Source of the DNA: Mycolicibacter icosiumassiliensis
GTDB lineage: Bacteria > Actinomycetota > Actinomycetes > Mycobacteriales > Mycobacteriaceae
DNA length: 59,666 nucleotides
Reading direction: 5' to 3'
Assembly (NCBI RefSeq): GCF_900078685.2
Contig: NZ_LT546166.1
Location: 435,319 to 494,984, forward strand
The notes below the pieces were generated by a model. The model was not told the DNA's origin. It searched no databases and saw only the letters and a program-made list of their open reading frames with translations. Below, one piece after another: positions 18,736-27,815 of this stretch. Positions within the stretch are counted from its first letter, which is position 1. Each line of letters starts with the position of its first letter. A program made the position numbers and the translations under genes.

Positions 18736-19947
18736 ATGACGTTCTCGGTAGAACTCAGTGATGACGTGATCGAGGTGCGCGACTGGGTGCACCAGTTCGC
18801 TGCCGACGTCGTTCGCCCCGCCGCCGCCGAATGGGATGAGCGGGAAGAGACGCCGTGGCCGATCATCCAGGAGGCCGCCAAGATCGGCCTGTACTCGCCC
18901 GAGCTGTTCGCTACCCAAGCCGCCGAACCGAGCGGGATCGGCATGCTGACGGTGTTCGAGGAGCTGTTCTGGGGTGACGCCGGCATCGCGTTGTCGATTC
19001 TGGGCACGGGCCTGGCGGCAGCTGCCCTGGCGGGCAACGGCACCCCCGAACAGCTGGGCCAGTGGCTACCGGAGATGTTCGGCACCGCCGATGACCCCAA
19101 ACTCGGAGCCTTCTGCTCCTCGGAACCGGACGCCGGCTCGGACGTCGGCGCAATCCGGACCCGTGCCCGCTTCGACGAGGCCACCCGCGAATGGGTGCTT
19201 AACGGCACCAAGACCTGGGCCACCAACGGCGGCATCGCCAACGTGCACATCGTGGTCGCCTCGGTCTACCCCGAACTCGGCTCGCGCGGACAGGCCACGT
19301 TCATCATCCCGCCCGGCACCGCCGGCCTGGCTCAGGGGCAGAAGTTCAAGAAGCACGGCATCCGGGCTTCGCATACCGCCGAGATCGTGTTGGACAACGT
19401 TCGCCTGCCCGAGGACCTGATCCTGGGCGGTCGGGAGAAGTTCGAGGCTCGTGTTGCCCGGGTCAAATCCGGTGCGTCGGCCGGCGGACAGGCCGCCATG
19501 AAGACCTTCGAGCGCACCCGCCCGTCAGTGGGGGCGATGGCTGTCGGAGTGGCCCGCGCCGCCTACGAGTACGCCCTCGACTACGCCTGCCAGCGCGAGC
19601 AATTCGGTCGCAAGATCGGCGAGTTCCAGGCCGTCGCCTTCAAGCTGGCCGACATGAAGAGCCGCATCGACGCCGCCCGGCTCATGGTGTGGCGGGCCGG
19701 CTGGATGGGACGCAACAACAAGGCGTTCGACAATGCCGAGGGCTCGATGGCCAAACTGTTCGCCAGCGAGACCGCGGTCTATGTCACCGACGAGGCAATC
19801 CAGATCCTCGGCGGCAACGGCTACACCCGTGACTATCCGGTCGAGCGAATGCACCGGGATGCCAAGATCTTCACCATCTTCGAAGGCACCAGTGAGATCC
19901 AACGACTGGTCATCGCGCGGGCAGTGACCGGCTTGCCGCTGCGCTAG
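18736..19947 (+). CDS. Acyl-CoA dehydrogenase (FadE-type)
   Basis: A 403-residue FAD enzyme that introduces the alpha-beta double bond into acyl-CoA. Visible are the FAD-binding region with [14 protein letters not shown] and [12 protein letters not shown], the ACAD signature region with [17 protein letters not shown], and the C-terminal [20 protein letters not shown] followed by IFEGTSEIQ, whose Glu is at the usual catalytic-base position of one ACAD class. The start ATG 18736 with CAGGAGAG upstream gives the standard N-terminus. The gene ends overlapping the convergent SDR by 4 bp. Substrate chain length or branching is unknown; mycobacteria have dozens of such genes. Confidence 0.9.
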   Translation: MTFSVELSDDVIEVRDWVHQFAADVVRPAAAEWDEREETPWPIIQEAAKIGLYSPELFATQAAEPSGIGMLTVFEELFWGDAGIALSILGTGLAAAALAGNGTPEQLGQWLPEMFGTADDPKLGAFCSSEPDAGSDVGAIRTRARFDEATREWVLNGTKTWATNGGIANVHIVVASVYPELGSRGQATFIIPPGTAGLAQGQKFKKHGIRASHTAEIVLDNVRLPEDLILGGREKFEARVARVKSGASAGGQAAMKTFERTRPSVGAMAVGVARAAYEYALDYACQREQFGRKIGEFQAVAFKLADMKSRIDAARLMVWRAGWMGRNNKAFDNAEGSMAKLFASETAVYVTDEAIQILGGNGYTRDYPVERMHRDAKIFTIFEGTSEIQRLVIARAVTGLPLR

Positions 19948-20684
19948 CCGGCCGTTTTCCCGTTGTCGGTCAGGTAGACCGCGCCGTGCACCGCGGCAGC
20001 GGCATCACTGGCCAAAAAGGCGATCACCTCGGCGACGTCGCTCGGGGCGCTCATGCCGCGCGGCGAGGCCACCCGCATGATCAGGTTGACGTCGGCGCCC
20101 TCGGGGAGCTGGAAATTGGTCACCTGCGGTGTCAGCATCCCGCCCGGGCAGACCGCGTTGACCCGCAGCTTCTCCGCGGTGAACTCCACGGCCAACGCCC
20201 GGGTGAGCCCGACGAGTCCGTGCTTGGCTGCGCAGTAGCCCGCCGAGTACGCCTGCCCTTCCACCCCGGCGATCGAGGCGACGTTGACGATATTGCCGGC
20301 GGTCTCCAGCAGATGCGGCAGTGCCGCGCGGCACAGGAAGAACGGCCCGTTGAGGTTGACCGCCAGATCGTGGGCCCACTCGTCGTCGGTGACGGCCAGC
20401 GTGTGGCGCATCTGATGGGCGCCGGCAACGTTGACCAGAACATCGAGCCGGCCGAACTGGGCGATGCACTGCTCGACCGCCGCGGTGCACGCCGCCGCGG
20501 TACTGATGTCGGTGGGTGCGTACTGCCCCCCGGGTACGTCGGCGAACACCGCGGCCAGCCGCTCGGCATCGCGCGCCAACCCGAACACCGTCGCGCCGCG
20601 CCGGGCGAACAGTTGGGCCGTCGCCGCGCCCAGTCCGGACGACGCTCCGGTCACCAACGCCACTTTGCCTGACAGATCGGTCAT
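19944..20684 (-). CDS. Short-chain dehydrogenase/reductase (SDR)
   Basis: A 246-residue classical SDR. The nucleotide-binding motif TGASSGLG is at about residues 13-20, NVAG follows, the catalytic Ser lies in NVASIAG and the Tyr-Lys pair in YCAAKHG. ATG 20684 is chosen for the GGAGAG upstream. It is divergent from another SDR with only 60 bp between them, so the two may share a regulatory region. Substrate unknown; the fadE and SDR neighbourhood suggests lipid or steroid-type catabolism (inference). Confidence 0.87.
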   Translation of the reverse strand: MTDLSGKVALVTGASSGLGAATAQLFARRGATVFGLARDAERLAAVFADVPGGQYAPTDISTAAACTAAVEQCIAQFGRLDVLVNVAGAHQMRHTLAVTDDEWAHDLAVNLNGPFFLCRAALPHLLETAGNIVNVASIAGVEGQAYSAGYCAAKHGLVGLTRALAVEFTAEKLRVNAVCPGGMLTPQVTNFQLPEGADVNLIMRVASPRGMSAPSDVAEVIAFLASDAAAAVHGAVYLTDNGKTAG

Positions 20685-20744
20685 TTCGACTCTCCGCATC
20701 ACCCAGTCGACCGGCACTGGGGCGCAGCCGTCTACCGTCCAGTT

Positions 20745-21596
20745 ATGGCTTCAGTATCAGTGATCACCGGAGGCGCGGGCGGCATGGGTCTGGCGACGGC
20801 CAAGATCCTGGGCCGAGACCACACCGTGGTGCTGTGCGATGTCCGGCAGGACCGGCTCGACTCGGCCCAAGCCGCGCTCGAGGACCTGGGCATCGCCGCG
20901 ACCGCCGTCAACTGCGATGTCACCGATCGTGACGCGGTCACCCGGCTGTTCGACACCGCGACCGGTCTCGGGACGCTGGCGTCGGTAATCCACACCGCAG
21001 GGGTGAGCCCGAGCATGGGTGACGCCGAATTCGTCATGCGGACCAACGCGTTTGGCACCCTCGTCGTCAACGAGGTGTTCTACGACTTGGCAGGGGACGC
21101 CCACGGCGACGGCGCGGTGATCGTCAACGTGGCGTCGATGGCCGCGCAGCTGCTGCCCGACAAGGCATATCCCACCAAGCAGTTCCCGCTGGCGTACAGC
21201 GACGGCGACGCCTTCGTGGCGGCGATGACGGCGTACTGCAACAACGCACCCGAGCAGCTGCGCTCGGGCTTCTCCTACACGGTCAGCAAGGCCTTCGTGA
21301 AGTGGTATTGCGCTTCGCAGGCCGAGCGCTTCGGCGGCCGCGGGCTGCGCATCGTCTCGGTGTCGCCGGGCAACATCGATACCGAGATGGGGCGGCGCGA
21401 AGAGAAGGCCGGGGTGGGCATGATGATGCCCGACGCGCTGATCCCGCGGTGGGGCACGGCCGAGGAGATGGCCGAGCTGTTCGCCTTCTGCGCCGGCAAC
21501 AAGTGCGCCTACCTCACCGGCGCCGACATCCTCGCCGACGGGGGAGTGGTCGCCTCGATGGCCGAACGCGCCCGGGTGGCCGCCGAAGTTGGGTAG
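20745..21596 (+). CDS. Short-chain dehydrogenase/reductase (SDR)
   Basis: A 283-residue SDR. TGGAGGMG near the N-terminus binds NAD(P); the catalytic part has NVASMAA and YTVSKAFVKWY with Tyr and Lys in place. A loop of about 40 residues before the Tyr (QLLPDKAYPTKQFPLAYSDG and following) is longer than in minimal SDRs and would form a substrate lid. The gene is followed by an SRPBCC gene after 27 bp and may be cotranscribed with it. Confidence 0.87.
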   Translation: MASVSVITGGAGGMGLATAKILGRDHTVVLCDVRQDRLDSAQAALEDLGIAATAVNCDVTDRDAVTRLFDTATGLGTLASVIHTAGVSPSMGDAEFVMRTNAFGTLVVNEVFYDLAGDAHGDGAVIVNVASMAAQLLPDKAYPTKQFPLAYSDGDAFVAAMTAYCNNAPEQLRSGFSYTVSKAFVKWYCASQAERFGGRGLRIVSVSPGNIDTEMGRREEKAGVGMMMPDALIPRWGTAEEMAELFAFCAGNKCAYLTGADILADGGVVASMAERARVAAEVG

Positions 21597-21623
21597 CGTG
21601 CCGGTGAGGGGAAGGGAGCGCCC

Positions 21624-22052
21624 ATGCACTACACCCGCACCGATCCCATCACGGCCCGTCCCAGCGACGTCTGGGCCGTCCTGACCGATGTCGAGCATTG
21701 GCCGGACTGGACGGCATCGATGCGTGAGATCCCCCGCCTCGACTCCGGTCCGCTGCGAGTCGGCAGTACCGCACGCGTCCGCCAACCCACCGGCCGGCCG
21801 ATGGTGTGGACCGTCACCGATCTGGTTAACGAGAGATCTTTCACCTGGACGGCGTCGACGGCCGGAATCCGCTTCACCGGCTTCCACGAGCTGACGCCGA
21901 CCGCGTCGGGGGTGCGGGCGGTGTTGACTTTTACCCTGACCGGTCCGATGGCCTGGCTGGCCGGCCTGCTCGCCGGTGGCCGGATTCGTCGCTACGTCGA
22001 CATGGAGGCGGACGGACTCAAGCGGCAGTCGGAAGGCCGCGCGAGGCCCTAG
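21624..22052 (+). CDS. SRPBCC family protein
   Basis: A 142-residue START/Bet v1-like protein that probably binds a hydrophobic ligand. It has the family pattern: an N-terminal strand with PSDVWAVLTDVEHWPDW, a central FTWTASTAGIRF, and a C-terminal helix ending in VDMEADGLKRQSE. The GGGAAGGGAG tract before ATG 21624 supports the start. Probably in one unit with the preceding SDR. Confidence 0.8.
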   Translation: MHYTRTDPITARPSDVWAVLTDVEHWPDWTASMREIPRLDSGPLRVGSTARVRQPTGRPMVWTVTDLVNERSFTWTASTAGIRFTGFHELTPTASGVRAVLTFTLTGPMAWLAGLLAGGRIRRYVDMEADGLKRQSEGRARP

Positions 22053-22353
22053 TGGCGACCGCCGGAAGGGCGGCTGCGGTTGGCGCGTATTGCTGAGGGT
22101 TCCGATGGTGCTGGGGCCAGACGCGATGTCCTTCCGTCGGCGGTGCGTATTCGATCGATCGATTTCTGCCCCGTTCGGCGGTCGAGGCTGCGCGTTCGGC
22201 TTGACCAAACGGAATCGTCGTTGGTTAACTTGCACCGGGCGATGGGTCCCGCCGGGAAGCTCGACTTCCGAACCGCCACGCTGCTGATGGCCCCTGCGAA
22301 CGAGGGAGTCGCAGGGTGGCGGATGTCGTTTTCCAGTCTGGTCCGGTTCGACC
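22053..22353. other. Intergenic region upstream of the hyc-like operon
   Basis: About 300 bp without a recognisable gene. It must contain the promoter of the six-gene operon that follows. A DosR-type box was looked for; GGGTCCCGCCGGGAAGC near 22244 has partial dyad symmetry but does not fit the consensus. Confidence 0.4.
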
Positions 22354-23313
22354 ATGACCAATTTGCCGCTGCCGGTGATCCAATGCCTGCAAGTGATTAC
22401 TGTCGCTGGCGGTGCACCGGGTGTAAGCGGTTTCATCGCCGCCTTCGAGGCTCGACTGCAGGGCCGTCGCGGTCCGCGCATCCTGCAGCCCTACTTCGAT
22501 CTGGTCAAACTTTTCGGCAAAGAATCGCTGGCGCCGCACGGAGCGGGCCCATTCTTTCGCCTCGCGCCGGTCGCATCCTTCGCCTGCTATCTCACCGTCC
22601 CGATGTTGATCCCGGTACTCACCAGTTACGCGCTCCCGCTGGGATACATGGGGGACATCCTCGGTGGCGGACTGATCCTGGCGTTCGCCAGCTTCTTGGT
22701 CGCGGTCGCCGCGGCCGAAACCGGAGACTCCTACGCCCAATTGGCCTCCAGCCGAGCCAAGACGTTCGCCGCGATCACCGAACCGGTGATGCTCCTGGTG
22801 TTCTTCACCGTCGCGATGATCACCACCACCGACCTGCCGTACGTTCTGGCAGCCACGGTACGTAGCGGGCCCAACCAGATCCTGCGGCCCGCGCACCTTC
22901 TCGCCTCCGCGGCGTTATTCATGGTGATCCTCTACGAGACGGCGCGCATTCCGGTAGAAACACACACGGGCACAATCGAATTCGGGATGATCGAAACTGG
23001 ACGGGCCTTCGAGTATTCGGGGCCGGATCTGGCCCTGCTGCACTGGGGATCTTCGGCCAAGCAGTTGGTGCTCTACACCATCTTGATCAACGTCTTCGTT
23101 GCCCCGTGGGGGCTGGCGTCCGACGCCTCTCCGATTGCGGTCGGGCTCGCAATACCCGCCATTCTTGTCAAGGCCGCACTGCTCGGATGTGTAGTCGCCG
23201 TCGTGGACAACAGTTACGCCAAGCTGCGGTTGTTCAAGATTACCGAGTTCGTTTCGGCGGCATTTCTGTTGGCGATCCTGGCGGTCTTCACGCTGTACCT
23301 GGGGGGCGGCTGA
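22354..23313 (+). CDS. hycD: Hydrogenase-4/formate hydrogenlyase-type membrane subunit (NuoH-like), HycD
   Basis: A 319-residue polytopic protein homologous to HycD/HyfC and NuoH, the membrane anchor that links the peripheral arm to the ion-pumping antiporter subunits. Family features: GRRGPRILQPYFDLVKLFGKE after the first membrane segment, the acidic ETGDSYAQL loop, and the strongly conserved ETARIPVETHTGTIEFGMIE block. About eight membrane segments are visible. The start ATG 22354 has a weak binding site but gives the expected N-terminus. It is the first gene of an operon whose members overlap or abut; its stop shares a base with the next start. Confidence 0.9.
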   Translation: MTNLPLPVIQCLQVITVAGGAPGVSGFIAAFEARLQGRRGPRILQPYFDLVKLFGKESLAPHGAGPFFRLAPVASFACYLTVPMLIPVLTSYALPLGYMGDILGGGLILAFASFLVAVAAAETGDSYAQLASSRAKTFAAITEPVMLLVFFTVAMITTTDLPYVLAATVRSGPNQILRPAHLLASAALFMVILYETARIPVETHTGTIEFGMIETGRAFEYSGPDLALLHWGSSAKQLVLYTILINVFVAPWGLASDASPIAVGLAIPAILVKAALLGCVVAVVDNSYAKLRLFKITEFVSAAFLLAILAVFTLYLGGG

Positions 23314-23993
23314 TGACGGTGACGGCCAGCCAGTACGTCCCGCCTGTCTTCGACGGCGTGGCGAACACCGTGGCGCTCATCGTGCTGCTGCTGGAGTTCG
23401 GGATGCTACGGGCAGCGCTACTGCGCGCACAGGTCCGCCTGTACGCGGCCCAGTCCCTCGCCGTGAGCGTGCTCGCCGCGGTCGTCGCGTTCGGTCACAA
23501 TGTTCCCGAACTGTATGCACTGGCGGTGCTTTCACTGCTGCTCAAGGTGATCGTCGTGCCAGTGCTGGTGCTCAGGCTGTTGCGGGAAGCCAGCGAGGAA
23601 ATCGCCGGGAGCGGTCTGCTGGGTGTGGCCAACGAGGTGCTGATCTCGATTGCCGTCGCAGCATTCGGGTTTTTCGCCGTCGGCGTCTTGGACATTCACT
23701 CCGACATATTGCCCACCGCCGCGTTGAGCTTGTCGGTCGCTGTGGTGCTGGTCGCGTTCATCCTGATGATCGTGCGCCGTGACGTAGTGAGCCAGGCGAT
23801 CGGCTTCTTCTCGCTCGAAAACGGTGTGTCGGTAGCCAGTTTGGTGGTCGCTGCGGGAATGCCGCTGATCCTCGAGGTGGCGTTCCTGTTCGACTTGCTG
23901 GTGGCGGTGGTGGTCTTCGGGGTACTCATGCGCACCCACCATCGGCGAACTCGATCCCTGTCCACTGCCACCCTCGACCGACTCAGGGGTTAG
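23313..23993 (+). CDS. hycP: Hydrogenase-4 membrane component E-like, HycP
   Basis: A 226-residue membrane protein of the HyfE/HycP type with about seven hydrophobic segments (NuoK-like fold). It is recognised by LLLEFGMLRAALLRAQVRLYAAQS near the N-terminus and FFSLENGVSVASLVVA with its buried Glu in the second half. The ATG at 23313 overlaps the hycD stop by one base. It would contribute to an ion path in the membrane arm. Confidence 0.85.
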   Translation: MTVTASQYVPPVFDGVANTVALIVLLLEFGMLRAALLRAQVRLYAAQSLAVSVLAAVVAFGHNVPELYALAVLSLLLKVIVVPVLVLRLLREASEEIAGSGLLGVANEVLISIAVAAFGFFAVGVLDIHSDILPTAALSLSVAVVLVAFILMIVRRDVVSQAIGFFSLENGVSVASLVVAAGMPLILEVAFLFDLLVAVVVFGVLMRTHHRRTRSLSTATLDRLRG

Positions 23994-23996
23994 CCG

Positions 23997-25508
23997 ATGT
24001 CCGTGGTGATGGTGCTCCTCGTGCTGGTACCGCTGGTAACCACCCTCGTTTGCGCACGTGTCTCACATCGCGTTGCCGCGACAGTCACTGCGCTGACCGG
24101 AATCGCCACCTTTGTTCTGGCGGCGACATTGGTGCCGGCCAGCGTCGCCCACACCGTCACCGCCCTGCGCTACCTGCGCGCCGACGCGCTGTCGGTGGTG
24201 TTCTTGCTGGGCACTTGCTTCCTGTATGCAGTCGTCGCGATCTACTCGATCGGCTATCTGGCCGACGAAGAGCGCGCGGTGCGCTCCGACAGCGCCGAAC
24301 AGCAGGCACTGTTCGCCCGCCACAGCACGCGGTTCTATCTTGGCCTGAATGCTTTTGCGTGGTCGATGATCTGCGCGCCATTGGTCAACGGGCTTGCCCT
24401 GTTGTGGATCGCCGTCGAAATCACCACCGTGGTCTCCGCACTGCTGGTCGCACTCGACGACACCGAGGGTGCGACCGAGGCGGCGTGGAAGTACGTTCTG
24501 ATCGCGTCGTCGGGACTCGGGATCGCGCTGCTGGCGACCATCTTCATGTATTACGCCGGAGCGCAGCAGCTGGGTCAGTCCTATGATCTGGCGTTCGATC
24601 CGCTGCTCGGAGCAGCCGGCCAATTGCAGCAAACGCCGGTGCGATTGGCATTCGTGTTGGCCGTGGTGGGATTCGGCACCAAGGTGGGGTTGTTTCCGGT
24701 GCATACCTGGCTTCCTGATGCGCATGCCGAGGCACCTACCCCGGTTTCGGCGCTGCTGTCCGGATCGCTGCTGGCGGTGAGCTTCTATGCGATCTTGCGG
24801 TACTACCAGATCAGTGTCATAACACTGGGGCCGCGCTTCCCGCAGACGGTGCTGCTGGTCTTCGGCGTGCTGTCCTTGCTGCTGGCGGCGCTGTGTCTAC
24901 TTGAGCAACGCGACATCAAGCGACTGCTGGCCTATTCGAGTGTCGAACACATGGGCATTCTCGCCATCGGTGTCAGCTTCGGCGCCCCAATCGCCCTGTC
25001 CGGGGTGCTACTGCATGTCTTGGGGCATGCGGCTGCGAAAGGGAATGCATTCATGGGCGCCGGGGTGTTGGTGCGCAAGTTCGGCACCAAGGAACTCAGT
25101 AAAATGGCCGAGGGTGTCCGGCTGTTGCCATGGTCGGGCCCGCTGTTTTTGACCGCTGTGATGGCGCTGTCGGCGATGCCGCCGTTTGCCTTGTTCCGCA
25201 GTGAATTTGAGATCGTCTCGGGTGGCTTCGCACACGCACGCAATGCTCCCACCGCGGCGCTGGTCTGCCTGGTCACCCTGGCCTTTTTCGGGCTCGCGCT
25301 GGCGACCACCCGGGTCTTGTTCCGCCCCAAACCGGATATGCCGATCGCGGGGTCACTGGTGCTGGCCCCAGGTGAACCGAGCCGCTGGATGGTGGCACCG
25401 GTGGTAGTCGGGGTACTGGTGCTGCTGGTGCTGGGCCTTGCGCCGCCGTCAGATCTGGTTGATCTGCTCAACCGCGCCGCTGTCGAACTAGCGGTGGGTG
25501 CGCCGTGA
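23997..25508 (+). CDS. hycQ: Hydrogenase-4 component F-like antiporter subunit, HycQ
   Basis: A 503-residue membrane protein of the Mrp/NuoM/NuoN antiporter family with about 14 segments. Ion-translocation residues are in place: a Glu in LLWIAVEITTVVSALLV, a Lys in VGFGTKVGLFPVHTWLPDAHAEAPTPVS, and a second Lys/His region at VLLHVLGHAAAKGNAFM. It follows hycP by 3 bp and its stop overlaps the next gene's GTG start. Confidence 0.9.
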   Translation: MSVVMVLLVLVPLVTTLVCARVSHRVAATVTALTGIATFVLAATLVPASVAHTVTALRYLRADALSVVFLLGTCFLYAVVAIYSIGYLADEERAVRSDSAEQQALFARHSTRFYLGLNAFAWSMICAPLVNGLALLWIAVEITTVVSALLVALDDTEGATEAAWKYVLIASSGLGIALLATIFMYYAGAQQLGQSYDLAFDPLLGAAGQLQQTPVRLAFVLAVVGFGTKVGLFPVHTWLPDAHAEAPTPVSALLSGSLLAVSFYAILRYYQISVITLGPRFPQTVLLVFGVLSLLLAALCLLEQRDIKRLLAYSSVEHMGILAIGVSFGAPIALSGVLLHVLGHAAAKGNAFMGAGVLVRKFGTKELSKMAEGVRLLPWSGPLFLTAVMALSAMPPFALFRSEFEIVSGGFAHARNAPTAALVCLVTLAFFGLALATTRVLFRPKPDMPIAGSLVLAPGEPSRWMVAPVVVGVLVLLVLGLAPPSDLVDLLNRAAVELAVGAP

Positions 25509-27014
25509 CGACCGCGACATCAACTACGGTCCTCGACCTACCACCGGAGCAATGGCGACTGCGGATGGCCGAACGTGTCGCGGGCGGTGATCGCTTCGCC
25601 GGCGTCTATGCCTCCCACCGTGGCGATGCCGCACAACTGCACGGCTTGCTGGTCGGCGGCGACACCGTCAGCTGCCTGCGAACAGAGCTGACCCCGGACG
25701 CGGCGGGCGCGCTGGTCTATCCGTCGTTGACACCCGATGTGCCGGCGGCGTTTTGGTATGAACGTGCGCTGCACGACCTGTCGGGCGTGCTACCGACCGG
25801 ACATCCGCGACTGGACCCGTTGCTGCTGCCCCGCACTCCCGGACAGGCCTCGCCGCGGCCCGGGCACCCCGACCGCAGCGTGCTTGATCAGCACATCCAC
25901 TCCAGCGCCACCGAACAGCACGGACCAGTCGATGTCGCCGGCGGCGGGGTGTTCACCCTGCCGCTGGGGCCGGTGCGCTCCGGTGTCTTCGAATCGATCG
26001 AATTCCTTGTCGAAACACCCGGTGAGGACATTCCGCACCTGAACATCCGCCCGCACTACAAACACCGCGGGATCGCCAAGGCCTTCGAGACGCTATCGAT
26101 GGCAGACGGGATTCTGGTGGCCGAACGCGTCGAGGGCATTGCCTCGGTCGCGCACGCGTTGGCGTTCGCGCACGCCGCCGAGCAGCTGTCCGGGGTGGAC
26201 CCGCCCCGGCGGGCGCGGCTGATCCGGGTGATCCACGCCGAACTGGAACGCATCGCCAATCACCTCGATGTGGTGACCCGACTCTGCGATGCCGCCGGGA
26301 TCGCCGTGCCGACCGCACGGTTCGGGTGGCATAAGGAATGCGTGATGCGCCTGGTATCGGCATTGTGTGGAAACAGGTTTGGCCGATCGGTGATCTGTGT
26401 AGGAGGGGTGGCAGCCGAGCCACGATGGACTCCGCACGCGGTGTCTGACCAACTCGCGGTGATCGTGCGGCGGATTCGAGGCGATCGAGACGCCCTGATG
26501 GTCGACGCGTCGTTCCTGGACCGGCTGCGCGGCACTGGCCACCTCGATCCGACGCTGGCCGCCTCGCACGGGGCGTTGGGGCCGGTCGGCCGCGGCTCCG
26601 GGTGCGACGACGATGCCCGCCGACGTGGCTACGACGGCTATCTGGAACTGCCCGGGGTGGAGGGGGGATCAGGGGGACGCGCTGGCCCGGCGGGGGGTTC
26701 GGTGGACCGAAATCGACATTGCCGCCGAGCTGATCCAGCGGGCGTGCGACCGGCTGACCGGGCTGGCCGACGCCCCGATCGTCGCGACCGCCCCGGTGGT
26801 CGACGGCTTCGCATTGGGTTGGGCCGAGGCGCCGCAGGGCGAGGTGCTGTACGGCCTGCAGGTTCGCGACGGCGTGATCGGTCGGTGTTTCGCCCGTTCT
26901 GCCTCACTGCACAACATGCTGCTCTTCCACGATGTGTTCAACGGCGACGTCTTCACCGACTTCCCGTTTATTGAAGCCAGTTTCGGGTTGTGCTACGCCG
27001 GGGTGGCGATGTAG
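25505..27014 (+). pseudogene. hycE: Hydrogenase large subunit/NuoCD-like protein HycE, one-base frameshift
   Basis: The peripheral large subunit of the complex, with a NuoC-like N-terminal part (about 1-130) and a NuoD/NiFe-large-subunit part. The frame starts at GTG 25505 and breaks in the G run at 26662-26667. Removing one G gives a continuous 502-residue protein (ELPGVEGDQGDALARRGVRW), so this is a recent mutation or a sequencing error. The family's first CxxC is absent: the line reads ERVEGIASVAH where hydrogenases have RxCGxC, and the C-terminal DPCxxC is replaced by FPFIEASFGLCYAGVAM. It therefore cannot hold a NiFe centre. It is followed directly by the Rv0082-like gene. Confidence 0.85.
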
Positions 27015-27815
27015 ATGGCGTGGATATTCCGAGGGTTGCGCAACGGGATCGTGACGACCCGGTGGCCCAAAGCTGCGGATGAGTACTTCGACCGGTTTTC
27101 CTCGGCGGTACGGGTGATCGACCGAGCCGACACCGCGGTATCGGCCACGGCCGTCGTCGCCGCCGCGGAGGCATGTCCCACCGGTGCGATCTCGGTGGAC
27201 CCGCGGCCTGCGCTGGATCGTGGCCGCTGCATCCTGTGCGGTCGTTGCGTCGAGACGGCACCGGACTGGTTTTCCTGGGATCGCGGGTCGGCCACCGCGG
27301 AACTGAGCCGCGGCGCGCTGGTGGTCGGTGAGGTCGAAGAAACCGATGCGGCGCTGTCCGAGCTGCGCGCCGGCCTGGCGCGGCGAGTACGCAGGCTGCG
27401 CCGCTCGGTGCATCTGCGCCACGTCGACACCGGCTCCGACGGCAGCGACGAATGGGAGATCCAGGCCCTGACCAACCCGGTCTACGACCTGCACCGGTTG
27501 GGGATCTTCTTTACCGCCAGCCCCCGGCACGCCGACATCCTGCTGGTCACCGGTATAGGCGCCGCCGGGATGATCGAACCGCTGCGCCGCACTCTCGACG
27601 CGATGCCGGCGCCGACCGTGGTGATCGCCGTCGGCGCCGACGCCGTCAGCGGGGGGCTTATCGGCGGTGCTTACACAAGGGACGTCGGCATCTCCGAGCA
27701 TGTGCCGGTGGACATCTGGGTGCCGGGAGCCCCCGCGTCTCCGTTCAGCGTGCTGCACGCGATCCTGCTGGCGCTCGGCCGGATACCGGTTCCTGAAGAC
27801 GGGGCTGCGCGGTGA
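27015..27815 (+). CDS. Ferredoxin/NuoB-like subunit (Rv0082-like) lacking N2 cluster ligands
   Basis: A 266-residue protein: a ferredoxin-like N-terminal half and a NuoB/HycG-like C-terminal half (about 130-260). Only four Cys are visible in the first half, C54 (in ACPTGAI) and C72, C75, C78 (in RCILCGRCVE), enough for one [4Fe-4S] cluster. In the NuoB half, the positions that normally hold the N2 ligands are non-Cys: DTGSDGSDEWEIQAL (138-152), VGADAVSGG (207-214) and PGAPASP (237-243). The fold markers NPVYDLHRLGIFFTASPRHAD remain. ATG 27015 follows the hycE stop with no gap, and the gene's end overlaps the next GTG start. Confidence 0.82.
   Translation: MAWIFRGLRNGIVTTRWPKAADEYFDRFSSAVRVIDRADTAVSATAVVAAAEACPTGAISVDPRPALDRGRCILCGRCVETAPDWFSWDRGSATAELSRGALVVGEVEETDAALSELRAGLARRVRRLRRSVHLRHVDTGSDGSDEWEIQALTNPVYDLHRLGIFFTASPRHADILLVTGIGAAGMIEPLRRTLDAMPAPTVVIAVGADAVSGGLIGGAYTRDVGISEHVPVDIWVPGAPASPFSVLHAILLALGRIPVPEDGAAR

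Noticed and set aside
22240..22265. Possible DosR box before the hyc-like operon
   Set aside because: GGGTCCCGCCGGGAAGC has partial symmetry but deviates from the known consensus at key positions.
20757..22481. 574-codon open frame on the minus strand
   Set aside because: It lies opposite the well-supported SDR and SRPBCC genes, is Arg/Gly/His-rich and has no motif; a typical antisense shadow in high-GC DNA.
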